From an uncultured Aquimarina sp. (GTDB taxonomy: Bacteria > Bacteroidota > Bacteroidia > Flavobacteriales > Flavobacteriaceae): a DNA stretch of 62,733 bases. The notes under the pieces were generated by a model that did not search any database, was not told the DNA's origin, and saw only the letters and a list, made by a program, of their open reading frames with translations. Made by a program: the position numbers and the translations under genes. The stretch spans positions 1 through 62,733 of the forward strand of contig CANLMN010000025.1 in the NCBI GenBank assembly GCA_947492105.1, in the 5' to 3' direction. Below are positions 14,321-23,432 of the stretch, piece by piece; position 1 is the first letter of the stretch; each line of letters opens with the position of its first letter.

Positions 14321-14629
14321 ATGATGAAATTATTAATACAAACAGGTAGGGAATATCACAGTATGGGAGCAAATAATCAGATAGAACTATTTCTTTGGGT
14401 AGATAGATGGTATGCCAAATTGGTACCTAGGGCATGTATGTATTACAAATTATCTAGAAGAGAGATGAATAGTAAGGTAAAAAAACTTACTAGAACGAAC
14501 TTGTACAATGATTTTGGAGGAACTCCTTTTGAGAAAAGTCTTTTTGCCTTCTTGGCGCAGCAGCATCCCTGCAAAAAAAATCGAAAAACAGGAGCGTACA
14601 AAATTCTAGAAGTCTTTGTGTCTAATTAA
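14321..14629 (+). CDS. Hypothetical protein, uncertain
   Basis: 102 codons beginning ATG-ATG. The product is basic, with FLWVDRWYAKLVP near residue 25 and a Lys/Arg-rich C-terminus. No domain is recognised and the upstream region looks decayed, so this may be a remnant of a larger gene rather than a working one. Confidence 0.35.
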   Translation: MMKLLIQTGREYHSMGANNQIELFLWVDRWYAKLVPRACMYYKLSRREMNSKVKKLTRTNLYNDFGGTPFEKSLFAFLAQQHPCKKNRKTGAYKILEVFVSN

Positions 14630-14843
14630 GTGTACCAATGATACGACTATGATACACCTAAGGTATTGAATCAAAACACCACACGAGCAGTTGCAAAATC
14701 AACTCTTAAGGCTATAGTTGTAGTGGTAATTAGCCGGAAAGGCGGAACGGTAGGACACATAGTCCTATGAGTGTTTTTTGGATCACTTAGTTTCGTCTTT
14801 CTTTTTTATTTAGAACCCCTCCAATCGTATGCTTAGATTGGTA

Positions 14844-14900
14844 GAAAGGAGCATAAACGCGGAAATATCTAGAGAGGGTCTGATTTTCCGCGCTCCTTTC
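14844..14900. repeat. Long stem-loop with one-sided bulge
   Basis: GAAAGGAGC (14844-14852), six unpaired bases, GCGGAAA (14859-14865), a 19-base loop, then continuous TTTCCGCGCTCCTTTC (14885-14900). That is 16 perfect pairs with a six-base bulge on one arm only. It lies in a ~440-bp gap with no gene (14630-15068) upstream of the propeller gene's 3' end. It is not followed by a U-run, so a terminator is unlikely. Confidence 0.6.
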
Positions 14901-15068
14901 CTAAATTTGGTTATGCTGTCTAGGGACAAAAATAGGATGATTATCAACAGCGGACAGTACATATCCAAATTATTGAGCAAAAGATAGTAGAGAATAAGCA
15001 AGTTTTTACGGGGAGTATTATCTACTATCTGATGTTCTGTAAGATTATTTGTTTTCTTTTTGAGCTAA

Positions 15069-16709
15069 CTAATCTTCTGTTAGGACCACAGGGAATTTGG
15101 CAACTCCAGAATTACCACTCTTTGCAAGGAGTATTTCTTCATAACAATAGGTGACCTCTAGGGTATAGTTGCCAGCGGTGTCATTTGCCCTATTGATCAT
15201 GGCAAAGGCTCTCGTCTGACAGGTACAAGGTTCTAAACAATCAAAATTAATAAAGCGATCTGGTACAATGTGTATTTTGTCTAATGGATGAATATCTGGA
15301 GATAATGTTACTTTTGTAATTCGCAATCCGGTGTATGTGATGTCGTTATAATTATTGCAAACTGTAATGTAAAAAACCTCTGTGTCGTGTTCTTCGATTT
15401 GATCATGAGCTCCATCTCCCCAATGAAATGAGAAACAAGGATTCAGATTTTTTTTCTTGTCGATCACACTTAATTCGCATTTTTCGGCAAAGGGCTCTGG
15501 ACAGTTTTTATCAGATTTTATGGTATTGAATTTTGTTTTGGCTCTTTCTATAAGTTCTTCGTTTTGTTTTTTTGCATCTTCATTACATCCATTACAACCG
15601 CAACTACAATCATCATGATCCTCACATGCATTAGGTAATAGATTAGGCAGACCAAGCATACATTTTGAGCCTTTTGGAAGTGTAACAAAATTGTTTTTGA
15701 GGTTACAGCCAACCCCAAGAATGTCGGGGTTTTCAATTGCACCTAGAGAGTTTTCGGCATCTTTGGCGATATATATGCGATTATCTATTCCGAGTTGCAA
15801 TGCTCCAATGGCATATCGACCATTTTTATTTTTGAAAGTGCCTACTTTTGTGGAGTTTAGATTATTCAGATAATCCACTTGGTATACGTATCCGTTAGTA
15901 TTCCCAGAATGTAAGGTGCCATAATATAGAATGGAACTATTTGGCGAAAAAGCAACGCCATACACTCCATATTTGGCATCTATCGTTTGGAGACCACTAA
16001 GATCTATGAGACCGGTAGAATTATTAAACGGATAAACCAAGACCTGTTTGTATGCAGTATTAGCAATTGCCAAGTGACTTCTTTTATTATTAGATTTTAG
16101 ATAACCAATATCACTTATATTTAGCTTCATATCAATATCTATATGGTGTCGTATTCCGTTAGCATTAATCTCATATATTCTAAAAAGCCCAGGACCTTTA
16201 GAAATGCCGCTATTGGTTGTAGAACCATCTTTTCCTTTTTGAATGGCTGTGATTACCCAATAATCACGACAATTTTTGTGCTGTACAGCTGTTATTTTTT
16301 CTGCAGGTGATAATTTGGCGGTGCTTGGGAGTGTCATTAATGATGACATGGGCTGAAAATTCCACGTGTGTATATTCAATAATCCGCCATTAAAATGATT
16401 GAATGGAGGCACTGAGTTTGAGGAACCGTCTATAGTGAGGACGTAATATTGTTCAGAGTCAGAGGGATCTGGAACGATTATAGCAGATTGTGTCGAAGAG
16501 GGGTCTCCTAGCAAGCCAGTTACCTTGGCAGAATGGGTATGATCCCAAATAGTTCGTCCATCTGTATAGAATAGTAGGATACCATTCTTGTCAGAGACCG
16601 TAGCACAACCTTCGTAGGTCTTCATCAAATTGTTTGAAGTAGGAGTGGGCGGGTTCGTAGAAAAATCTAGACCGCTGTTAAATCCGAAAATCCAATTATT
16701 GTTAATCAT
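15069..16709 (-). CDS. Beta-propeller protein with Cys cluster
   Basis: 546 aa. The N-terminal ~350 residues match the propeller-like module that opens many T9SS-secreted flavobacterial proteins (NWIFGFNSGLDF, EGCATVSDKNGILLFYTDG, SSTQSAIIVPDP, YYVLTIDG). Unlike those, this protein has no signal peptide and no C-terminal sorting domain. A Cys-rich link at residues 362-375 (CEDHDDCSCGCNGC) separates the propeller from a C-terminal domain rich in Cys and beta strands (SFHWGDGAHDQ … DCLEPCTCQTRAF). It lies 315 bp downstream of a PIG-L-like gene on the same strand (16710-17024 holds nothing recognisable). Role unknown. Confidence 0.6.
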   Translation of the reverse strand: MINNNWIFGFNSGLDFSTNPPTPTSNNLMKTYEGCATVSDKNGILLFYTDGRTIWDHTHSAKVTGLLGDPSSTQSAIIVPDPSDSEQYYVLTIDGSSNSVPPFNHFNGGLLNIHTWNFQPMSSLMTLPSTAKLSPAEKITAVQHKNCRDYWVITAIQKGKDGSTTNSGISKGPGLFRIYEINANGIRHHIDIDMKLNISDIGYLKSNNKRSHLAIANTAYKQVLVYPFNNSTGLIDLSGLQTIDAKYGVYGVAFSPNSSILYYGTLHSGNTNGYVYQVDYLNNLNSTKVGTFKNKNGRYAIGALQLGIDNRIYIAKDAENSLGAIENPDILGVGCNLKNNFVTLPKGSKCMLGLPNLLPNACEDHDDCSCGCNGCNEDAKKQNEELIERAKTKFNTIKSDKNCPEPFAEKCELSVIDKKKNLNPCFSFHWGDGAHDQIEEHDTEVFYITVCNNYNDITYTGLRITKVTLSPDIHPLDKIHIVPDRFINFDCLEPCTCQTRAFAMINRANDTAGNYTLEVTYCYEEILLAKSGNSGVAKFPVVLTED

Positions 16710-17024
16710 AATTTAGTATTGTTTTTAGTTTACTCAAAATTAGAAGATTAACCTATTTTTGTTATGCGTGATAGCACCCAAATATTGTGGGGTCATACAA
16801 CCCTTTATTTTTTTTGAAAATATGAGAGCACATTGTTTGTACGAAAAGGAAACTTAGCAAGGGTATAGCATTGCTATCCAAAAATGATGAAGAAACAAAT
16901 AGATGATCATTTCTTTGTATATTGGATAGAACTAGAGTACAACTATAGTTTTTGGCTGTACCATTAAGTGTGCAATGCTGTAGTGCAATACGTGTTATTT
17001 TTTGTAATAATTTACCCTTACACT

Positions 17025-17822
17025 TTATGTAACCCTATCTTGGTTCTTTGTTTTGAAGAAGTATTCATGTGTTTTTAGATAATACGAAATATCATGCTTT
17101 TTTAGAATAAAAGCATCCGTGTTGTTATCCAAGATTTTTGTTTTTGATTCAAAAGCCCCAATGGCTTTTAATTTGGTATCATAGTAATCCCCTAGAGGAA
17201 TTGCCTTGATATCAACCTCGTTATCAATCGGCCAATATTCTTGATGATCGGTTTCCCAAAGTAAAATAGGGAATTCAAACATGGTTATTTTGTGATCTTT
17301 AATAGCTTTTTGTCCTATCAAAAATGTTTGGACGTGCTCAAAGTGTGGATCTCGTCGCCACGGAAGAAACACCGTTCCAACGGCTTTTTTTGTTATGATC
17401 TTTTGCAAATGCTTCTTCACGTCTATCTCTGTTTTGATTTTGGAGAACCAAGATCTTCTTTGTCCCAGATGCATAAAAAATATCTTATTACGACGTATTC
17501 CTAGCTTCAGGCAGGCTCTCAAAGTTTCTCGTTCTCTTTGTTTTCTGTTTTTAACAAAATCAGTTGTACTATCAGATCGTATGTCAAATCCACTCGTGAG
17601 AAATGTGACGTAGACATTAGACTTGTTCTGTATTAGGTGAGCAATAAGGCCACTACAACTCAGAATTAGATCATTTGGATGTGGTACAATGAATAATGTA
17701 CTTTGGTTATTTTTGCATAATTCTGATATCACTAATGGCGTTGCCGATTGTTCTATAATTTTTCTTGGTGCTACCTGTTCTTTTACGTGTGTTTCCATTG
17801 CCGATAGGTTGTTTTTTACCAT
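17025..17822 (-). CDS. PIG-L/LmbE-like deacetylase, altered active site
   Basis: 265 aa. It has the PIG-L core: FIVPHPNDLILSCSGLIAHL (residues 45-63) and, further on, LPWRRDPHFEHV (residues 153-164). In the family the first motif is HPDD: His and the second Asp bind Zn, the first Asp is the general base. Here it reads His48-Pro49-Asn50-Asp51, so the base is Asn while the metal ligands (His48, Asp51, and a His in DPHFEH) remain. Family role: Zn-dependent removal of N-acetyl groups from sugars. Activity in this copy is therefore doubtful. Confidence 0.78.
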   Translation of the reverse strand: MVKNNLSAMETHVKEQVAPRKIIEQSATPLVISELCKNNQSTLFIVPHPNDLILSCSGLIAHLIQNKSNVYVTFLTSGFDIRSDSTTDFVKNRKQRERETLRACLKLGIRRNKIFFMHLGQRRSWFSKIKTEIDVKKHLQKIITKKAVGTVFLPWRRDPHFEHVQTFLIGQKAIKDHKITMFEFPILLWETDHQEYWPIDNEVDIKAIPLGDYYDTKLKAIGAFESKTKILDNNTDAFILKKHDISYYLKTHEYFFKTKNQDRVT

Positions 17823-18107
17823 TAAACTTTATAGAGGGTGATGAATATCACATGAAATTTGAAATCTATGTCCAAAGCGAATCCTGTAATATACTCAATG
17901 AAGAGGGCAGTATTTTTGTTGCGCAGAGTATGGCTATATAGAACACATCTTGACCCGCTGTTTCTAAATGAAAATGAGAATACATTGGATGATTTTTAGT
18001 CATTTTTTATAAAAAAATAGAAAGTCAAAATGAGTTTTACTATATAGTTTCGATCAGCGTTGTATTGTGCTTAGAGGTATTTGGTTTTGGTAAAAGATGA
18101 ATTCTTG

Positions 18108-18267
18108 TACCAATTAAAACATAATTATAGGTCAAAATAATGGGAACTATTTTTCGCTAGTTTGAACTATAAAATTTAAGCGTGGCTGTGGCTACGGTTT
18201 AATTTTCTGGCGAAAAAATAGTAGAAAAAAAGCTAATTAGTAGCTTATCATTATTTTGTAAATGGTA
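18108..18267. repeat. MITE-like repeat A, copy 1
   Basis: About 160 bp with imperfect terminal inverted repeats: left TACCAATTAAAACATAATTA, right (reverse) ATACCATTTACAAAATAATG. The middle shows ACTATTTTTCGCTAGTTTG facing GAAAAAATAGTAG. It fills the gap between the PIG-L-like and VOC genes; no coding capacity. Confidence 0.75.
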
Positions 18268-18302
18268 TTATTGAAGCCTAAGAAGATTCTAAGAGTGCTT
18301 TG

Positions 18303-18704
18303 TTATTTTGCGCAATTGATCATCCAGTTAACATCATATTGATCCGTGCATCTTCCATAATACGCATCCCATGAAGTTTCCTGAAATGGTGTATGAATAC
18401 GTCCAGAAGAACTTAGGGCATCAAAAACTTTTTTGGCCTCTTCTTTGGTATCTAAGTCAATACTCATTTGGACGGTAGTTCCAGAAGTTAGTGCCGTATC
18501 GGGAGCAGCATCATATGCCATGAAATGGAATCCTTTGCCTTTTAGTTCTGCATGTTGTAGATTTTTTCGATAATTTTCTGGAATATCAATTTCTTTTCCT
18601 TCATATGTTTGCTTATTTTCTATTTTTCCGCCAAAAATGCTTTGATAGAAATTTAGTGCCTCTTGGCATTGTCCTTTAAAAGATAAATATGCTTGAATTT
18701 TCAT
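18303..18704 (-). CDS. VOC family protein (PhnB-like)
   Basis: 133 aa. LSFKGQCQEALNFYQSIFGG at the N-terminus and a second half ending SSGRIHTPFQETSWDAYYG match the PhnB/YjdN branch of the vicinal oxygen chelate fold (two beta-alpha-beta-beta-beta modules). These are small soluble proteins, often of unknown substrate, annotated as 3-demethylubiquinone methyltransferase-like. Most metal ligands typical of glyoxalases are absent, as usual for this branch. The gene stands alone. Confidence 0.8.
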   Translation of the reverse strand: MKIQAYLSFKGQCQEALNFYQSIFGGKIENKQTYEGKEIDIPENYRKNLQHAELKGKGFHFMAYDAAPDTALTSGTTVQMSIDLDTKEEAKKVFDALSSSGRIHTPFQETSWDAYYGRCTDQYDVNWMINCAK

Positions 18705-19056
18705 AGTTTAAACTGTTTTTATGATTATTAATAAGTAGATTATCATGTTGAGATGCTACTCTAATGAGATCACAAGTTATTAATTCGAAAAGGCCAAAAG
18801 GAGCGGTATAGATAAAAAAAGTAGCACAAATACTAACAGAGCTTGATAGAATCCTATTTTCTGGATTCAGAACCAAAGTGTAGGTATCATGTCTGTTTTT
18901 TGCAATTAGTAGCAGGCATCGATATACTGCTTTTTGTTGCTATACTACAAGTTCTAGATACTCTTGATAGGATATAAGAGCTCGTATTAATACTAGCTTT
19001 TTGTTTCCATAGGATTAATTCCATACAGTTCAAAAAGTAGACGAATACAGGTGTAA

Positions 19057-19184
19057 AACCATTTATTCTTTGAATTTGCGGGGATAAAATGTTCTTTTTT
19101 CGGCTCAGCTTCAGTATAAGAATAAACCATAAGTAAAGCTATACTTGATTTTTCTTTCAGGTAACTTCAAACAACAAATGATAT
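19057..19184 (-). repeat. MITE-like repeat C, copy 3
   Basis: Reverse-oriented, diverged copy: ACCATTTATTCTTTGAATTT at the left, ACAACAAATGATAT at the right, with CGGCTCAGCTTCAGTATAAG inside. It lies in a ~700-bp gap (18705-19405) that otherwise holds nothing I can name. Confidence 0.65.
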
Positions 19185-19405
19185 AAAGCCTTACTTTCTG
19201 GACTATAAAAATACTCTAAGCCATTTTCGATGGAAATACACAATTATAATAGGACTACACTGTTTCTCGTAGCATCTCTAAGTAGTGGAGCTGCTATAAA
19301 AGAGCACAAAATAGTATACGAGCTAAACAAAAAAGCTTTTGGATCATTGCGGGGATCAAGAGATTGTTAATTTCCCAAATCTTATTATGTAAAAAAGTTT
19401 GGATT

Positions 19406-20755
19406 ATGGCTATAAAAACATTTGATGTTTTCGTTATTGGAAGTGGTATTGCAGGACAAACAGTGGCCAAGGAATGTGCTGACTCAGGGCTAAAAGTAGC
19501 AATAACTGATCATCGTGAATTCGGAGGTACCTGTGCTAATAGAGGGTGTGATCCCAAAAAAGTACTACTGGGATTTACAGAAATAATCAAAAGTTGTGAA
19601 CTTCTCCAAGGAAATGGAATATCAAAAATTCCAGAATATGACTGGGATGCTATGATGAGATTTAAAGAATCTTTTACCAAAGCAATACCCTATAATACAG
19701 AAAAGGATTTAGTCAATAGGGGCATCACATTATATCATCAGTCACCAGAATTTTTGGATACAGGGGAACTCTCTGTAGAAGGCAAAACTGTGATTACCAA
19801 AAATATAGTTATAGCCACTGGCTTGATACCTCGAACTCTTAGTTTTGAAGGAGCTACTTTGCTATCAAATAGTGATGATTTTCTGAATTTATCAAAACTA
19901 CCCAAAAGCATAGTGTTTATAGGAGCAGGATATATAGGCATGGAATTCGCTTTTATTGCAGCTAGATTGGGTACACAGGTGACTATTATCGATAGGGGAG
20001 CTAGGCCTTTGAAGAATTTTGATCAAGATATGGTTTTGTATTTAATGGAAGAGATGAGCAAATTAAAAATTACCTTTATAGGTAATGCTGAGATTGATTC
20101 GGTCAAGGCACTACGTAAAAATAAACGGGTATGCTTTAAAGTCAGTGGGCAAGAGAAATCTATCAAAGCAAGACTGATATTCAATACCACAGGTCGAGTA
20201 CCTTCTGTAGCCAATTTGGCACTTCATAAGGCAAAGGTTTCTTATGACAACACAGGGATTAAGGTCAACGAATATTTGCAAAGCGTTTCTAACCAAAAGG
20301 TCTATGCGTGTGGAGATATCGCAGCACATGCATTACCATTGACACCGTTCTCGGGAGTACAAGGAGCTATTGTAGCACAAAATATACTTCATGGAAATAA
20401 GAAAAAAGTACAGAACCATGTTACGCCAACAACGGTATTTACACTCCCTAATTTGGCATCCGTAGGAGTATCTGAGAATGCAGCCAAAAAAGAGTGCAAA
20501 TCTCTAGAGATCATTAAAAAAGATGGTGCTGAATGGTATAATGCCAAAAGGGTAAATGAAAAAATCTATGCCTCCAAGGTTTTGATTGATTTGGATAACG
20601 ACTTAATTATAGGAGCTCATTTAGTGGGGCCAGAGGCAGGGGAGGTAATAAATCTCTTTACTTTGGCTATTCAAAATAAGATTAAAGTATCAGAAATCAA
20701 GAATACAATTTTTGCCTATCCGACGTGGAGTGCCGATATAAAAAATATGCTTTGA
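19406..20755 (+). CDS. Class I pyridine nucleotide-disulfide oxidoreductase
   Basis: About 449 aa from MAIKTFDVFVIGSGIAG; an upstream ATG at 19364 would add 14 residues before the FAD fold. The FAD-binding GSGIAG and the redox-active disulfide GGTCANRGCDPKK (CxxxxC) are near the N-terminus; the NAD(P)-binding GAGYIGMEFA is central; VYACGDIA is the second FAD motif. The C-terminal dimer motif reads AYPTWSAD, so the catalytic His of lipoamide dehydrogenase (HPT.SE) is Tyr. This is the pattern of MerA-like and uncharacterised NAD(P)/FAD oxidoreductases, not of a lipoamide dehydrogenase. Substrate unknown. Confidence 0.88.
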   Translation: MAIKTFDVFVIGSGIAGQTVAKECADSGLKVAITDHREFGGTCANRGCDPKKVLLGFTEIIKSCELLQGNGISKIPEYDWDAMMRFKESFTKAIPYNTEKDLVNRGITLYHQSPEFLDTGELSVEGKTVITKNIVIATGLIPRTLSFEGATLLSNSDDFLNLSKLPKSIVFIGAGYIGMEFAFIAARLGTQVTIIDRGARPLKNFDQDMVLYLMEEMSKLKITFIGNAEIDSVKALRKNKRVCFKVSGQEKSIKARLIFNTTGRVPSVANLALHKAKVSYDNTGIKVNEYLQSVSNQKVYACGDIAAHALPLTPFSGVQGAIVAQNILHGNKKKVQNHVTPTTVFTLPNLASVGVSENAAKKECKSLEIIKKDGAEWYNAKRVNEKIYASKVLIDLDNDLIIGAHLVGPEAGEVINLFTLAIQNKIKVSEIKNTIFAYPTWSADIKNML

Positions 20756-20807
20756 TCATATTAGAGTAATTTGTGTAGTACTGTTTCTAAGGATAGGGAA
20801 CACTAAT

Positions 20808-20975
20808 TATTTATTTTTAGGTATATAAATTCATATTGACGACTCTGTTATTTTTTTATGTAAAAACACTGTGAGGCTTTTGCACAGACCCATCTGTGAA
20901 ATATAAGAACAAGACATTTAGACAGAAAAAGGACTAGTAGATGTGCGCCATTATATAGCTAATTTGGTATTGCAT
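20808..20975 (+). repeat. MITE-like repeat B, copy 2
   Basis: About 168 bp from TTTTTAGGTATATAAATTCA to ATATAGCTAATTTGGTATTG. It shares the core GTTATTTTTTTATGTAAAAA with the other B copies. Non-coding. Confidence 0.7.
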
Positions 20976-21048
20976 TGGTTTTGGTTTTGATCTTTGGGCA
21001 TAGGCTTTTTCTTCTGTTATCAAAATGACCTTTTATTGTAGTTTTTTT

Positions 21049-21067
21049 TGACTTATATTTGTAGTCA
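21049..21067. promoter_or_regulatory. Promoter with overlapping operator for S24 repressor
   Basis: A -7 box TATATTTG (21054-21061) lies inside the inverted repeat TGACT … AGTCA (21049-21053 and 21063-21067), two bases before the chosen ATG. Binding of the repressor here would block its own promoter; the leader is nearly absent. Confidence 0.5.
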
Positions 21068-21068
21068 T

Positions 21069-21845
21069 ATGAATTATGTATCCCAAAATATTAAATTTCT
21101 CAGAACACAAAAGAGGTTATCTCAACAAAGGTTTGCAGATATTTTGGAAATATCCAAATCTCGTGTAGGTTCCTATGAAGAAGGTAGATCATTACCAAGT
21201 ATAGAAACGCTTCAAGTACTTTCAAATTTTTTCAAAATTTCTATGGACATTTTAGTAGGCAATGATTTATCCAAAGCTACTGACACCACATTTTTGGAGA
21301 TCGGGAATAATCGAATATTATTCCCCATAACTGTTGACGATGCTAATGAAAATTTAATAGAAGTAGTCCCTATAAAAACGACTGCCGGTTACCTAAATGG
21401 ATATGATGACCCAGAATATGTAGAAGATTTGGACAAAATAAAATTACCCTTTCTCTCTACAGGCAAACATCGGGCTTTTCCTATAAAAGGAGATTCTATG
21501 CTACCTATGAAAAGTGGAACTTTGGTTATTGGTCGTTTTTTAGAAAGTACAGATGATATTACCGACGGCAAAACATATATTATTATAACCAAAGATGAAG
21601 GTTTGGTATATAAAAGGGTTTATAATCCAATTGATAATAACGAAACACTACGCTTGGTTTCTGATAATAAAACCTATCCCGAATATGATGTAAAAGTTTC
21701 TGAAGTATTAGAGGTTTGGGAGTTTAGATGTAGTATTCACATGCAAGAATATAGCGAAGAAGAACTGAAAATAAGTAGTATAGTTACCACACTGAACTCG
21801 CTAGGGCATGAGTTTAAAGCACTGGAAAAAATCATAAAACAGTAG
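21069..21845 (+). CDS. Xre-S24 (LexA/CI-like) repressor
   Basis: 258 aa from MNYVSQNIKFLRTQKRLSQQ. N-terminal Xre helix-turn-helix (KSRVGSYEEGRSLPSIETLQ), then a C-terminal S24 peptidase fold with FPIKGDSMLPM (Ser143) and EGLVYKRV (Lys182) as the Ser-Lys dyad of self-cleaving repressors. The family switches off genes until DNA damage triggers autocleavage. It sits directly before the radical-SAM/DUF4130 DNA repair pair on the same strand (320 bp apart, no clear further signal), which suggests it controls them. A seven-codon-longer start is possible but would overlap the operator. Confidence 0.85.
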   Translation: MNYVSQNIKFLRTQKRLSQQRFADILEISKSRVGSYEEGRSLPSIETLQVLSNFFKISMDILVGNDLSKATDTTFLEIGNNRILFPITVDDANENLIEVVPIKTTAGYLNGYDDPEYVEDLDKIKLPFLSTGKHRAFPIKGDSMLPMKSGTLVIGRFLESTDDITDGKTYIIITKDEGLVYKRVYNPIDNNETLRLVSDNKTYPEYDVKVSEVLEVWEFRCSIHMQEYSEEELKISSIVTTLNSLGHEFKALEKIIKQ

Positions 21846-22164
21846 CTGTAGTAGTTCTGTGCAGTTTGTAGAGGTTATGTATTGTTTTTGATTAAAAAAA
21901 ATATTTAATAATCAGTAGTTTATGGATAAAAGTAGGAAACGTAATACCGCCTAGTCAACAATAGTGGGTGTACTATTTATCTTTTTTTAAATAAAAACGA
22001 ATAGTAATGTTGATTGTATAAAAAAAGAATAGCCAAAAGGGCTTGTTTGATAAAAGACTAAAGAGCTCATACCAAGTGTGGTGTCACAGATTCCTTTTTG
22101 ATATCAACAAAAAATGCCTAGTGTCTAACGTACTTGAAGAAAAACACTTTAAAAACAACCGAAT

Positions 22165-23424
22165 ATGTCTTTTGAACGTATTAAAGAAAAACTTAATATT
22201 CTAGCCGATGCTGCCAAATATGATGTTTCCTGCTCTTCAAGCGGCAGTAAAAGATCAAACAAAAACAAAGGATTGGGAAATGCTACAGGTATGGGTATTT
22301 GCCATTCTTATACCGAGGATGGACGTTGCGTTTCTTTATTAAAAATATTGTTAACCAATCATTGCATTTTTGACTGCGTATATTGTGTTACTAGAAAAAG
22401 TAATGATGTACAAAGAGCCGCTTTCAAGGTAGAAGAAGTTGTTAGTCTAACCATGAACTTTTATCGGCGCAATTATATTGAAGGGCTATTTTTGAGTTCA
22501 GGTATTTTCAAAAGCGCGGATTATACCATGGAACGGTTAGTGGCTGTAGCAAAAAAATTACGTTTGGAAGAGAATTTTAATGGGTATATTCATCTAAAAT
22601 CGATACCTGGAGCCTCTGATGAATTGATGCGGGAGGCCGGACTCTATGCCGATAGACTTAGCGTGAATATTGAAATCCCTACAAAGTCAGGGCTAAAGAA
22701 ATTAGCCCCAGATAAGAACTTTGAAGATTTTGTGAAGCCTATGGACAAAGTAAAAAATGAAATTATCCAATTCAAGGCTGAAAAGAAAATTATAAAAAGT
22801 ACTCCTGTTTACGCCCCAGCGGGCCAAAGCACACAAATGATTGTCGGTGCGACAGGGGAGAGTGATTTTCAGGTAATGAGAACTGCTGATCATTTTTATA
22901 ATAATTTTAATCTAAAAAGAGTGTATTATTCGGGGTATGTTCCTATTAGCAATGATTCTCGATTGCCTCAATTGGGTAGTGCTGTACCTATGTTGAGAGA
23001 AAATAGATTGTATCAGACCGATTGGCTCATGCGGTTTTATGGTTTTCATGTCAATGAGATTGTCAATAAGGTGCATCCCTTTTTGGATCTAGATATTGAT
23101 CCTAAGCTCAGTTGGGCGTTGCGTAATATGCATGAATTTCCGATTGATGTTAATACCGCAGAAAAACGCTTGCTTGCCAGGATTCCTGGAGTAGGAATGC
23201 GGTCAGTACATAAAATTATTTATGCTCGAAAATTTAGAAAACTAAATATGGATCATTTAAAAAAAATAGGAATAGCAACCAACAGAGCCCAGTATTTTAT
23301 ATCATGTGCCAGTAATCAATTGCAACTTCCAGATCTGACACCAGAACGTTTGAAGAGTATTATCTTACAAAAATCGAAGAGTAAATATACCGGTTTGCTT
23401 TCTAATCAATTAAGCCTTTTTTAA
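22165..23424 (+). CDS. Putative DNA modification/repair radical SAM protein
   Basis: 419 aa. The iron-sulfur motif is NHCIFDCVYC (Cys67, Cys71, Cys74). The C-terminus carries helix-hairpin-helix DNA-binding motifs: LARIPGVGMRSVHKIIYARK and a second near MDHLKKIG. This is the TIGR03916-type family, always paired with a TIGR03915/DUF4130 protein. The reaction is not established; a spore-photoproduct-lyase-like or base-modifying repair reaction is presumed. The partner starts 8 bases downstream. Confidence 0.9.
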   Translation: MSFERIKEKLNILADAAKYDVSCSSSGSKRSNKNKGLGNATGMGICHSYTEDGRCVSLLKILLTNHCIFDCVYCVTRKSNDVQRAAFKVEEVVSLTMNFYRRNYIEGLFLSSGIFKSADYTMERLVAVAKKLRLEENFNGYIHLKSIPGASDELMREAGLYADRLSVNIEIPTKSGLKKLAPDKNFEDFVKPMDKVKNEIIQFKAEKKIIKSTPVYAPAGQSTQMIVGATGESDFQVMRTADHFYNNFNLKRVYYSGYVPISNDSRLPQLGSAVPMLRENRLYQTDWLMRFYGFHVNEIVNKVHPFLDLDIDPKLSWALRNMHEFPIDVNTAEKRLLARIPGVGMRSVHKIIYARKFRKLNMDHLKKIGIATNRAQYFISCASNQLQLPDLTPERLKSIILQKSKSKYTGLLSNQLSLF

Positions 23425-23432
23425 TTAAGTTT

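Noticed and set aside
12176-14629. Prophage
   Set aside because: Small HTH proteins are present but no capsid, terminase, portal, tail or integrase gene.
19406-20755. Dihydrolipoamide dehydrogenase
   Set aside because: The catalytic His-Glu pair of the C-terminal motif is replaced (AYPTWSAD) and no 2-oxoacid dehydrogenase genes adjoin.
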